Assembly (NCBI GenBank): GCA_031262895.1 | Contig: JAISGW010000138.1 | Span: 1 to 6,747 of the forward strand | From: Tannerella sp. | GTDB taxonomy: Bacteria; Bacteroidota; Bacteroidia; Bacteroidales; Tannerellaceae | Reading direction: 5' to 3' | DNA length: 6,747 nt | Shown here: positions 1 through 6,065 of the stretch, in pieces | Position numbering within the stretch: the stretch's first letter is position 1 | Layout of the letters: every line of letters begins with the position of its first letter | Position numbers and translations under genes: made by a program | The notes under the pieces: generated by a model | What the model was told of the DNA's origin: nothing | What the model saw: the letters and a program-made list of their open reading frames with translations, nothing else | The model's database searches: none

Positions 1-32
1 GATTGAAGGCTGTCCTTAGTCACACTTCATTG

Positions 33-53
33 CCGTTCGCTTTCAGCGAACGG
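33..53. repeat. Perfect 9-bp hairpin with a TTC loop
   Basis: Arms CCGTTCGCT (33-41) and AGCGAACGG (45-53) are exact reverse complements around a three-base loop TTC. No T-run follows, so it does not look like an intrinsic terminator. Its core GCTTTCAGC is the reverse complement of the GCTGAAAGC core at 148-156, so it belongs to the same family of short hairpins as the larger palindromic element downstream. Confidence 0.8.
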
Positions 54-75
54 GATAGGAAGCCGGAATGAGGAT

Positions 76-93
76 TTGGGGCTTTAGCCCCAA
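76..93. repeat. Perfect 8-bp hairpin with a TT loop
   Basis: TTGGGGCT (76-83) and AGCCCCAA (86-93) are exact reverse complements separated by two T residues. It lies 8 bases before the large inverted repeat that starts at 102. No equivalent is found beyond the right end of that repeat, so this hairpin seems to lie outside the symmetric element. Confidence 0.75.
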
Positions 94-182
94 CCATATA
101 GGTTGCCTTCAGGCAACGGGCGTTTATTGGCCGAAGGCCGAAAAGGGGCTGAAAGCCCTTGCCTGAAAGGCAATATCAGCAG

Positions 183-214
183 CCCACCGCAAGGCCGAAG
201 GCCGCCGCGTTGGG
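183..214 (+). repeat. Compound hairpin E, left copy (32 nt)
   Basis: The outer stem CCCA-C-CGC (183-190) pairs with GCG-T-TGGG (207-214), with a single C/T mismatch at 187/210. The inner stem GGCC-GAA-GGCC (193-203) is perfect. A near copy lies in inverted orientation at 303-334, matching at 25 of 32 positions. Six of the seven differing positions form three compensatory pairs, and the seventh falls in the already mismatched pair. Confidence 0.7.
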
Positions 215-302
215 GGAGAGACGAATAGATAGGTCTGCGCCCTGCAAGGGCAGCATATATGTTGCGCCTGTAGCGCGCCGTATTCATTTACCCGACCTCC
301 GA

Positions 303-334
303 CCCGACGCGGCGCGCTTCGCGCTTGCGACGGG
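303..334 (-). repeat. Compound hairpin E', right inverted copy (32 nt)
   Basis: The outer stem CCCG-A-CGC (303-310) pairs with GCG-A-CGGG (327-334), with an A/A mismatch at 307/330. The inner stem GCGCG-CTT-CGCGC (312-324) is perfect. The architecture is the same as the left copy: 4 bp, one mismatch, 3 bp, inner hairpin. Read on the minus strand, the inner core is GCGC-GAA-GCGC where the left copy has GGCC-GAA-GGCC. Two bases changed on each side of the stem, yet pairing is kept and the GAA loop is unchanged. Confidence 0.7.
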
Positions 335-393
335 CTACTGATTAGCACTTTCAGCGCATGGCCTACGGCCATTTTTAGTTGCCTTCAGGCAAC

Positions 394-430
394 GGAGGAG
401 GAAAAGAAGAGGGAAGAGGGAAGAAGGAGG
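394..430 (+). repeat. 37-base uninterrupted purine tract
   Basis: Every base from 394 to 430 is A or G, with GGAGG/GAAG-like repeats. It sits exactly between the end of the right hairpin arm (393) and the AT-rich 42-bp array. Long polypurine tracts can adopt triplex or otherwise unusual structure, and on RNA they look like tandem Shine-Dalgarno sequences. No start codon follows that opens a convincing gene. The role is unknown; it may simply mark the boundary between two insertions. Confidence 0.6.
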
Positions 431-437
431 CGCCGAT

Positions 438-666
438 GCCACAATATCCATTCACGATGTGGCATCTTATCCTCATTTCGCCACAAAATCTCTTCGATAT
501 GTGGATTTTTATCCTCATTTGGGAACTTTCCTAATTCTATATGTGGATTTTTACCCTTGTCTATCCATATTATTCATTTAAGATGTGGATAAATGACCTC
601 ATCTTGGAACTTTTTGAAGTCAAGATGTGGATTTTTACCCTTGGTTTGCCACATTTTCTTTGAGAC
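438..666 (+). repeat. Tandem array with exact 42-bp period (five full units plus a leading half unit)
   Basis: ATGTGG recurs at 457, 499, 541, 583 and 625, exactly 42 bases apart each time with no indel. The conserved unit start is ATGTGGATTTTTAYCCT, and in the second unit it extends to an imperfect dyad, TGTGGAT-TTTT-ATCCTCA (500-517). The second halves keep phase too: GCCACA at 438, 480 and 648, and GGAACTTT at 522 and 606. A leading half unit starts at 438. Its GATGCCACA (435-443) pairs perfectly with TGTGGCATC (458-466). The copies are diverged (unit 4 has AAATGA where others have TTTTAY), while spacing is perfectly conserved. A spacing of 42 bp is four helical turns, which suits a set of sites for a DNA-binding protein on one face of the helix. 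There is no spacer-repeat alternation, so it is not a CRISPR array. Confidence 0.85.
584..592 (-). promoter_or_regulatory. Perfect DnaA-box-like 9-mer inside the 42-bp array
   Basis: TGTGGATAA is the exact reverse complement of the classical DnaA box TTATCCACA. The equivalent sites in other units are weaker (TGTGGATTT in three units), and TTATCCTCA, one mismatch from the consensus, occurs at 467-475 and 509-517. The match is real at sequence level. Function as a DnaA site is speculative, because the array may serve another protein and one 9-mer match can arise by chance. Confidence 0.3.
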
Positions 667-756
667 TTTAAGACTATGAGACCTTGAGACTATGAGACTA
701 TGAGACTGTAAGACCATTAGACTTTTAGATTATTAGATTATTAGACAGCAAGACTT
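661..756 (+). repeat. Twelve tandem copies of an 8-bp repeat, left arm
   Basis: Twelve consecutive 8-base units with consensus TDAGACTW (D is A, G or T) run without any indel, for example TGAGACTA at 685 and 693 and TTAGATTA at 725 and 733. The first unit overlaps the last six bases of the 42-bp array. The period is not a multiple of three and the sequence contains stops, so it is not coding. The array is mirrored by the opposite-strand array at 785-856. Such short tandem repeats are prone to copy-number change by slippage. Confidence 0.85.
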
Positions 757-784
757 AGGGCTATGGAAACCACGGTCTTCTTAT

Positions 785-856
785 GGTCTCAAAATCTTAT
801 AGTCTTAATGTCTCATAGTCTCATAGTCTCATAGTCTTAAAGTCTTATAATCTCAA
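785..856 (-). repeat. Nine tandem copies of the same 8-bp repeat in inverted orientation, right arm
   Basis: The motif RTCTYA occurs at 786, 794, 802, 810, 818, 826, 834, 842 and 850, exactly 8 bases apart. It is the reverse complement of the left-arm unit. GACTATGAGACTATGAGACT (688-707) is perfectly complementary to 817-836, giving a 20-bp uninterrupted stem, and the remaining units pair imperfectly in several registers. The 28 bases between the arms (757-784) would form the loop. The last unit ends 17 bases before the -7 box, so the right arm occupies the position where a -33 element would be expected. Confidence 0.85.
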
Positions 857-873
857 CGCATCACTTTTTTCCC

Positions 874-881
874 TACTTTTG
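874..881 (+). promoter_or_regulatory. Bacteroidota-type -7 promoter element for the PUL operon
   Basis: TACTTTTG fits the Bacteroides -7 consensus TAnnTTTG exactly. Transcription would start near 888, leaving a leader of about 70 bases before the ATG at 957. I see no good TTTG-type -33 box at the usual distance, since that place is filled by the end of the inverted 8-bp array. This may mean that an activator is needed, or that the -33 contact is weak. No other TAnnTTTG match stands out between 857 and 956. Confidence 0.6.
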
Positions 882-956
882 CCATACGAAAACACTTTTA
901 CAGGAATAAAACAAAAGCTTACCTATAACGATAGCTACTCTTAAAAGAAATGTGAA

Positions 957-3900
957 ATGAAAAAGAAAAACAGATTGAAAAGCGCTAACCGCTTGTTCTG
1001 CACGCTGGCCATAGGCTTGCTGGGCCTCCTCGCTCCGGCAGGGCTTTCCGCCCAAAACACGGGCAACAGAATCACGGTTACGGGAGAAGTACGCGACGCC
1101 CAAGGGCCGATAGCCGGCGCCACGGTAATGGAAAAAGGCTCGGCCACCAACGGCGTGATTACCGACGCCTCGGGGCAATTCAGCATCCAAGCGGGGGCGA
1201 AGGGCAGCCTGACCGTCTCTTACTTGGGCTACACCACGCAAGACGTGGCCCTGCGCGGCCGCAGCCACCTGAGCATCGAATTGCAGGAGGCCGCCACTAA
1301 CCTGAACGAGGTGGTGGTGGTGGGCTACGGCACGCAGAAGAAAGTGAATCTGACCGGCTCGGTGGCCTCGGTCAATTATGACCAGTCGGTGCTTTCGCGC
1401 CCCCTGACCACGGCCACCGCCGCCCTGGCGGGCATGAGTTCGGGCCTGCAGGTCATGCAAGGCTCTGGGCGGCCGAACGCTGAGGGCATCAGCCTGCGCA
1501 TCCGCGGCACGGGTACCCTGAACGACTCCGACCCGCTGGTCTTGGTTGACGGCGTAGAGCAGGACCTCTCCAACATCAACCCCCAGGACATCGCCAGCAT
1601 CTCCGTGCTGAAAGACGCGGCCTCCTGCGCCATCTACGGCAACCGGGGTGCCAACGGCGTCATCCTGGTCACTACCAAAACGGGACGGAACGGGAAGATA
1701 CAGGTCTCCTACAACGGTATGTTGGCCATCAACAACCCGACCAAGGTCATCCGCATGGTATCCAACTCAGCCGACTACTTCGAGCTGATGAACGAGTCGG
1801 CGGAGAACGTGGGCGCCAGTCCCATCTTCGCCCAGTCGACCATCGACATGTGGCGGAAAGCCGACAAGGACCCCAAGGCGCTGGCCGCCTCGGGCTACCC
1901 CAACTACGTGGCCTATCCGAACACCGACTGGTTCGACGCCATCTTCAAGACGCGTATCATGCACCAGCATACCGTCTCGGTCACCGGGCAGGAGAAGCAT
2001 ACCAACTACGATTTCTCGGCCACCTATTTGGACAACCCGGGCATCGTGGACAATGCCGGCATCAAGAAATATTATTTCCGCAGCAACATCGCCGCCGACG
2101 TGAAGCCCTGGATGCAGGTGGGGATGCGCCTTTGGGGCTACCAGACCGACCAGCAGCGCAACGACATCGCCAACCTGACGGCCTGGTCGTTCCAAAAGAC
2201 CGTGCCCGACATCTATCCGCGTTACCAGGGGCTTTGGGGCGGTCCTTCGGCCCCCGAGGAGGACCCGGTGGCTTCCAACGGCCTGCTCATCATGAACAAC
2301 AACGGCGGTTCCTATAAATACCGCGAGATGAACGCCTCCTTCTACGCCCAAATCAAGTTCCTGAAGGATTTCTCCTTCAAGACGAACTTCAACTACGACT
2401 ATTTCCACCGCGAAGACGTCTACATCTCCGGCTCCAACGACCGCTGGAATTTCCGCCTCGGCACCTTGGAAGAGGCCGCCACGCCGCTCTCGCAGGTGGG
2501 CGTTTACTATTACTACGACATGACCAAGCGTTGGAAATGGACGAACACGCTGAACTGGTCGCATACCTACAACAACCTGCATTACATCACCGCCCTGGCG
2601 GGCTTTGAGGAGGAGAACTACTGGGACCGGACGATGGACTCGGAGAAACAGGGTGTCATCGACCTTTCCGTGACCGACTTCGACACGGTCAACACCATGA
2701 TGTACCTGCACGGTAACGGCTCGGCCTGGGCACGCCGCTCCTGGTTCGGACGCGCCACCTACGCTTACAACGAGAAATACCTCTTCGAGGCCGACATGCG
2801 CTATGACGGTTCTTCCCGTTTCGCGCCCGACCGCCGCTGGGGCTTCTTCCCTTCGGCTTCGGCCGCCTGGCGTATCTCGCAGGAGGGCTTCATGCAAAAC
2901 TCGGGCATAGACAACCTGAAGCTGCGCCTCTCCTACGGTCGACTGGGCAACAGCAGCATAGGCGACTACGAATGGCAGAGCCTTTACAACACGAACTACT
3001 ATTCCTTCGGCGGCACCAAAGCCACCGGCCTCGACATCGGCACCTACGCCAACCCGCTGCTCGTATGGGAACATACCGACCAGTTAGACGCAGGCTTGGA
3101 CTTCGGCTTCCTCAAGAACCGCTTCTCGGCCGTCTTCGACTTCTATAACAAACAGACCAACGGCATCCTCTACCGCCCCGACATGTACCTGACGATGGGC
3201 AATACGACCGGCCCCTTGGAGAACCTGGCCGAGGTGAACAACCGGGGCGTGGAACTCACGCTCAGCTGGGCCGACAAAATCGGGAAAGTCCACTATTCGG
3301 TATCCGGCAACGTCTCTTACAACCGCAACTTGGTCAACAAGTACAAGGGGAAACTGAAGCAGGGCTGGGTGACCGACGCCAACGGCAACAAGGTTTGGCA
3401 AAGCAACCTCGGCGACGTCTCCACCGGCGATGCCAATCGCGTCATCGAAGGCCATACAATTAACGAGTGGTACATGCTCGACACCTACAAGGGCAATGCC
3501 AGCTATTTCAACAAGGACGGCTCGGTCAATCCCAAAGGCGGGCCTAAAGACGGCATGATACGTACGCCGGAAGACATGAAGTGGCTGCAAGCCATGTCGG
3601 CGGCTGGCTATAAGTTCTATCCCGACCAGGGCATTTCGAAAGACAAAATCTGGTACGGCGACTATATCTATGCCGACAATGACGGCGATGGCATCTACGG
3701 CGATACCAACGACCGCACCTTCCAGGGCTGCTCCACCGAGCCGAAATACATTTACGGCCTGCAGGCCGCCGCTTCCTGGAACAACTTCGACATTTCGGTC
3801 AACCTCTCCGGCGCCGCCGGCAACAAGGTCTACTGGTATGCCGTAGGGCAGAACGGCTCGGCCACCGTCTTCGGACTGGCCATAGGCAAGGAAGTGGGCT

Positions 3901-4244
3901 ACCACCATTACTTCTACGATCCGGACAATCCGGACGACCCGCGCACGAACACCAGCTCCAACACTCCGCGCCTGACCCTCAACAACGGCAACGACCAGAG
4001 CGGCGCCCAGTCGAACCTGCATCTCTTCAATGCCGGCTTCCTCAAGCTGCAAAACGTCACCTTCGGATATACCCTTCCCAAGCTGATTACCGACAAGCTG
4101 CAAATCGAAAAGGTGCGCTTCTACCTTTCGGGCGAAGACCTGCTCACCTTCACTTCCTTCCCGGGCATAGACCCGGAAATGCGGGCCGGCGTGGGTTATG
4201 CCCCGCTCCGCCAGTTTGCCTTCGGATTGAATGTCACCTTTTAA
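957..4244 (+). CDS. SusC/RagA family TonB-linked outer membrane transporter
   Basis: TonB-dependent beta-barrel that imports oligosaccharides across the outer membrane, working with the SusD-like protein encoded next. Its 1095 residues are normal for the family. A Sec signal peptide occupies residues 1-32 (basic start, LAIGLLGLLAPAGLSA, then Q33). A carboxypeptidase-regulatory-like domain spans about 38-112. The NLNEVVVVGYGTQ segment (115-127) is typical of SusC proteins, and the plug covers about 130-243 with LVDGV (196-200) and LKDAASCAIYGNRGANGV (218-235). The barrel follows, with an acidic DNDGDG loop (907-912), GIDPE (1070-1074) and a barrel end closing on phenylalanine (FGLNVTF). No N-terminal STN signalling domain is seen, so it probably does not signal to an anti-sigma factor. 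The in-frame stop at 942-944 makes ATG 957 the first possible start. No Shine-Dalgarno is visible, only A-rich sequence, which is common in this phylum. The substrate cannot be read from the protein alone. Confidence 0.97.
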   Translation: MKKKNRLKSANRLFCTLAIGLLGLLAPAGLSAQNTGNRITVTGEVRDAQGPIAGATVMEKGSATNGVITDASGQFSIQAGAKGSLTVSYLGYTTQDVALRGRSHLSIELQEAATNLNEVVVVGYGTQKKVNLTGSVASVNYDQSVLSRPLTTATAALAGMSSGLQVMQGSGRPNAEGISLRIRGTGTLNDSDPLVLVDGVEQDLSNINPQDIASISVLKDAASCAIYGNRGANGVILVTTKTGRNGKIQVSYNGMLAINNPTKVIRMVSNSADYFELMNESAENVGASPIFAQSTIDMWRKADKDPKALAASGYPNYVAYPNTDWFDAIFKTRIMHQHTVSVTGQEKHTNYDFSATYLDNPGIVDNAGIKKYYFRSNIAADVKPWMQVGMRLWGYQTDQQRNDIANLTAWSFQKTVPDIYPRYQGLWGGPSAPEEDPVASNGLLIMNNNGGSYKYREMNASFYAQIKFLKDFSFKTNFNYDYFHREDVYISGSNDRWNFRLGTLEEAATPLSQVGVYYYYDMTKRWKWTNTLNWSHTYNNLHYITALAGFEEENYWDRTMDSEKQGVIDLSVTDFDTVNTMMYLHGNGSAWARRSWFGRATYAYNEKYLFEADMRYDGSSRFAPDRRWGFFPSASAAWRISQEGFMQNSGIDNLKLRLSYGRLGNSSIGDYEWQSLYNTNYYSFGGTKATGLDIGTYANPLLVWEHTDQLDAGLDFGFLKNRFSAVFDFYNKQTNGILYRPDMYLTMGNTTGPLENLAEVNNRGVELTLSWADKIGKVHYSVSGNVSYNRNLVNKYKGKLKQGWVTDANGNKVWQSNLGDVSTGDANRVIEGHTINEWYMLDTYKGNASYFNKDGSVNPKGGPKDGMIRTPEDMKWLQAMSAAGYKFYPDQGISKDKIWYGDYIYADNDGDGIYGDTNDRTFQGCSTEPKYIYGLQAAASWNNFDISVNLSGAAGNKVYWYAVGQNGSATVFGLAIGKEVGYHHYFYDPDNPDDPRTNTSSNTPRLTLNNGNDQSGAQSNLHLFNAGFLKLQNVTFGYTLPKLITDKLQIEKVRFYLSGEDLLTFTSFPGIDPEMRAGVGYAPLRQFAFGLNVTF

Positions 4245-4266
4245 CTAACGCGTAAAGAATTTCAAC

Positions 4267-6048
4267 ATGAAAAAGATAAAACTCCGCATACAGGCCCTGC
4301 CATGGGTCTTGCTTCTCGCCTTGGCCGCCGGTTTGGGCAGCTGTTCCGATTTCTTGGACAAGTCGCCTACCAATGCCGTCAGCTCCACGACGATCTGGAC
4401 GCGCGCCCAACTGGCCGAGCAGGCCGTCACCGGCGTGTACAACGACCTGCTTTGGGAATGGCAGCAGGCCAGCAACTACTGGGACATGCGCTCTTACGTC
4501 ATGGACTACGACATCAACTGGCTGGGCGACGTGCCCGACCTGGTAGGCACGGCCACCTCTTCTTCCGGCTGCTACGCCACCTTCTGGCAGGTTTACTATG
4601 AGGGCATACAGCGCGCCAACGACGTCATCGCCAACATCGGGAAGGTGCCCGACATGACCGATGCCGACAAAGGCCGTTACATCGCCGAGTGCAAGTTCCT
4701 CCGCGCCTGGTTCTACATGCGCCTGAACATGCTCTACCATGGCGTGCCCCTTTACCTTGAACCGGTAGAACCCGCCGATGCCAACAAGCCCCGTTCCTCC
4801 GAAGCCGATGTATGGAAAGCCATCGTGCAAGACCTCACCGACTGCATCAACGAGCCTAACCTGCCCGACAAGTATGCGGCTTCCGACGCCAATTACGGGC
4901 ATGTCACCAAGGGCGCGGCCTACGCCCTGCGCGGACGGGCTTACCTCTGGATGAAGGACTGGGCCGACGCGGTGGCCGACTTCAAGAAAGTCACTACCCT
5001 CGGCTATGCGCTCTTCCCCGACTACAAGGCGCTCTTCAAGGAAGAAAACGAACGTTGCGACGAGATGATATTCTCCGTCCAGTACATCGACGAGACCGGC
5101 ATGGGTTCGCTCAAGAACCGGGGCTACGGTAGCCGTGTCACCGACGGCTATGCCTGGAACAATTACATCCCCAACCCGCATTTCGTCGACTCCTACGAAT
5201 ACGCCGACGGCAAACCCTTCTCCTGGGACGACCTCTTCCCAGGCTATTCCGACATGGCCCCGGCCGCCCGTTCGGTCTATTTCCTCCGCGACAGCATGAC
5301 CGACGCGGAGAAGTCCATCATGCAGGAATACGGCGCCGACCTGTCCAAGTATCTCCCCTCCGGCAATGAGGCCCGCATCCTGAAGGCCTACACCAACCGC
5401 GACCCGCGCATGACGATGAACATCATCACGCCCTATTCCACCTACTTGGGCGGCTGCACGGGGACGCCCATCGAATACACCCTGCGCTGGCCTTACCGCG
5501 GCTACGATGCGGCCTATCCCTACGACATCCGCACCGATACCAATGCCAAGTTCTACTATCTGATGCGCAAGTTCGTGGGCGAAGGCACCGAAATTCCGCA
5601 TTTCGACAACTCTCCCATCGACGAGCCGCTGATTCGTTATGCCGACGTGCTGCTCGGCTTGGCCGAAGCCCTCAACGAGGAGGGCAAGACCGACGAGGCC
5701 ATCACCTACGTCAATCAGGTGCGCGCCCGCATCCCCGGCCTGGCCTTGCTGAATTCCAACACCTACACCCAGGTCAAGGGGCAAGACGACCTGCGCACCC
5801 GCATCCAGAACGAATACCACTGGGAACTGGTGGGCGAAGACCAGCTCTACTTCGACGAACTGCGCTGGGGCACTTGGAAGAAGCTGAAATTCCAGGAAGA
5901 CCACGGCCGCAAGAACGGCATGACGGAAATCTGGGGCAAGACCACTTATACCTGGAGTTATGAGGGCGACCAGGTGCTCGAATGGGCCATCCCCGCCAAG
6001 GAAATAGAAATGAATCCTAAGCTGACCCAAAACCCGGGTTGGAACTAA
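4267..6048 (+). CDS. SusD/RagB family surface glycan-binding lipoprotein
   Basis: Surface lipoprotein that forms the lid of the SusC-like transporter and binds glycan fragments. It has 593 residues. A lipoprotein signal peptide ends at the lipobox LGSC, with C26 as the acylated cysteine, followed by SDFLD, whose acidic residues fit surface-export signals of Bacteroidota lipoproteins. The N-terminal SusD-like domain (about 27-245) has TPR-like helices, for example around YIAECKFLRAWFYMRL (138-153) and 216-242. The C-terminal SusD/RagB domain shows RYADVLLGLAEALN (457-470), VNQVRAR (482-488), an NEYHWELVGEDQLYFDELRW block (515-534) and the closing IPAKEIEMNPKLTQNPGWN (575-593). The common ER in the ER..EL motif reads EY here. 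It starts 22 bases after the SusC-like stop, with an in-frame stop at 4246-4248 fixing ATG 4267 as the first start. The spacing implies one operon with its partner. Confidence 0.97.
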   Translation: MKKIKLRIQALPWVLLLALAAGLGSCSDFLDKSPTNAVSSTTIWTRAQLAEQAVTGVYNDLLWEWQQASNYWDMRSYVMDYDINWLGDVPDLVGTATSSSGCYATFWQVYYEGIQRANDVIANIGKVPDMTDADKGRYIAECKFLRAWFYMRLNMLYHGVPLYLEPVEPADANKPRSSEADVWKAIVQDLTDCINEPNLPDKYAASDANYGHVTKGAAYALRGRAYLWMKDWADAVADFKKVTTLGYALFPDYKALFKEENERCDEMIFSVQYIDETGMGSLKNRGYGSRVTDGYAWNNYIPNPHFVDSYEYADGKPFSWDDLFPGYSDMAPAARSVYFLRDSMTDAEKSIMQEYGADLSKYLPSGNEARILKAYTNRDPRMTMNIITPYSTYLGGCTGTPIEYTLRWPYRGYDAAYPYDIRTDTNAKFYYLMRKFVGEGTEIPHFDNSPIDEPLIRYADVLLGLAEALNEEGKTDEAITYVNQVRARIPGLALLNSNTYTQVKGQDDLRTRIQNEYHWELVGEDQLYFDELRWGTWKKLKFQEDHGRKNGMTEIWGKTTYTWSYEGDQVLEWAIPAKEIEMNPKLTQNPGWN

Positions 6049-6065
6049 GCATAAAAACATCCCTT

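Larger units (their letters stand above)
102..393. repeat. Imperfect inverted repeat of about 290 bp built from an ordered, mirrored series of small hairpins
   Basis: Read inward from each end, the two arms show the same order of elements. A/A': GTTGCCTTCAGGCAAC at 102-117 and 378-393. B/B': GGCC-GAA-GGCC at 129-139 and ATGGCC-TAC-GGCCAT at 358-372. C/C': GGGCT-GAA-AGCCC at 146-158 and an imperfect version at 345-357. A linker ATCAGCAGCCC at 175-185 matches the reverse complement of 332-342 at 10 of 11 bases. E/E' are compound hairpins at 183-214 and 303-334. F/F' are at 239-251 and 264-276. The centre is CATATATG (254-261). Only the left arm has an extra hairpin D (159-173). Differences between arms are mostly in loops or preserve pairing. 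It could be a REP/REPIN-like element moved by a RAYT transposase, a non-autonomous mobile element, or a structured RNA. No transposase is present in the window. Confidence 0.75.
1..956. other. Gene-free leader region packed with repeats, upstream of the SusC-like gene
   Basis: No open frame here has credible coding character. The short frames that exist between 84 and 372 run through palindromes and translate to low-complexity sequence. The region divides into a GC-rich palindromic half (33-393), a purine tract (394-430), an AT-rich 42-bp tandem array (438-666), opposed 8-bp arrays (661-856), and a promoter plus untranslated leader (about 857-956). Positions 1-32 show nothing I can identify, and the end of the preceding gene lies outside the window. 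The switch from the GC-rich palindromes to AT-rich repeats near 436 is abrupt, which suggests the two blocks have different origins. Confidence 0.85.

Noticed and set aside
84..372. Short open frames of 60-82 codons on both strands in the palindromic region
   Set aside because: They run through hairpin repeats on both strands, lack a convincing start context, and have no protein-like features.
358..376. Intrinsic terminator (ATGGCC-TAC-GGCCAT followed by five T)
   Set aside because: The stem is only 6 bp with a short T-run, no gene is seen ending nearby, and the hairpin is one member of the mirrored series whose left-arm counterpart has no T-run.
438..666. CRISPR array
   Set aside because: The 42-bp units are adjacent, with similarity along the whole unit and no unique spacers of constant length between identical repeats. 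No cas genes are seen.
660..856. Invertible promoter (inverton) of the Bacteroides type
   Set aside because: Although inverted repeats precede a SusC-like gene, only 28 bases separate the arms, they contain no TAnnTTTG promoter, and the promoter match lies outside the repeats. No invertase gene is seen in the window.
923..934. Small hairpin CTAT-AACG-ATAG in the leader of the SusC-like gene
   Set aside because: A 4-bp AT-rich stem is expected by chance in such sequence. It has no conserved riboswitch features and does not mask a recognisable ribosome binding site.
1767..4103. Two long minus-strand open frames (435 and 339 codons) antisense to the SusC-like gene
   Set aside because: Same reason: low-complexity V/G/H-rich translations opposite a clear SusC-like gene.
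4234..6060. Minus-strand open frame of 608 codons antisense to the SusD-like gene
   Set aside because: It mirrors the GC-rich codon pattern of the real gene, has no recognisable domain, and is enriched in V, G and H as expected for a shadow frame. The sense product is an unmistakable SusD-like protein.
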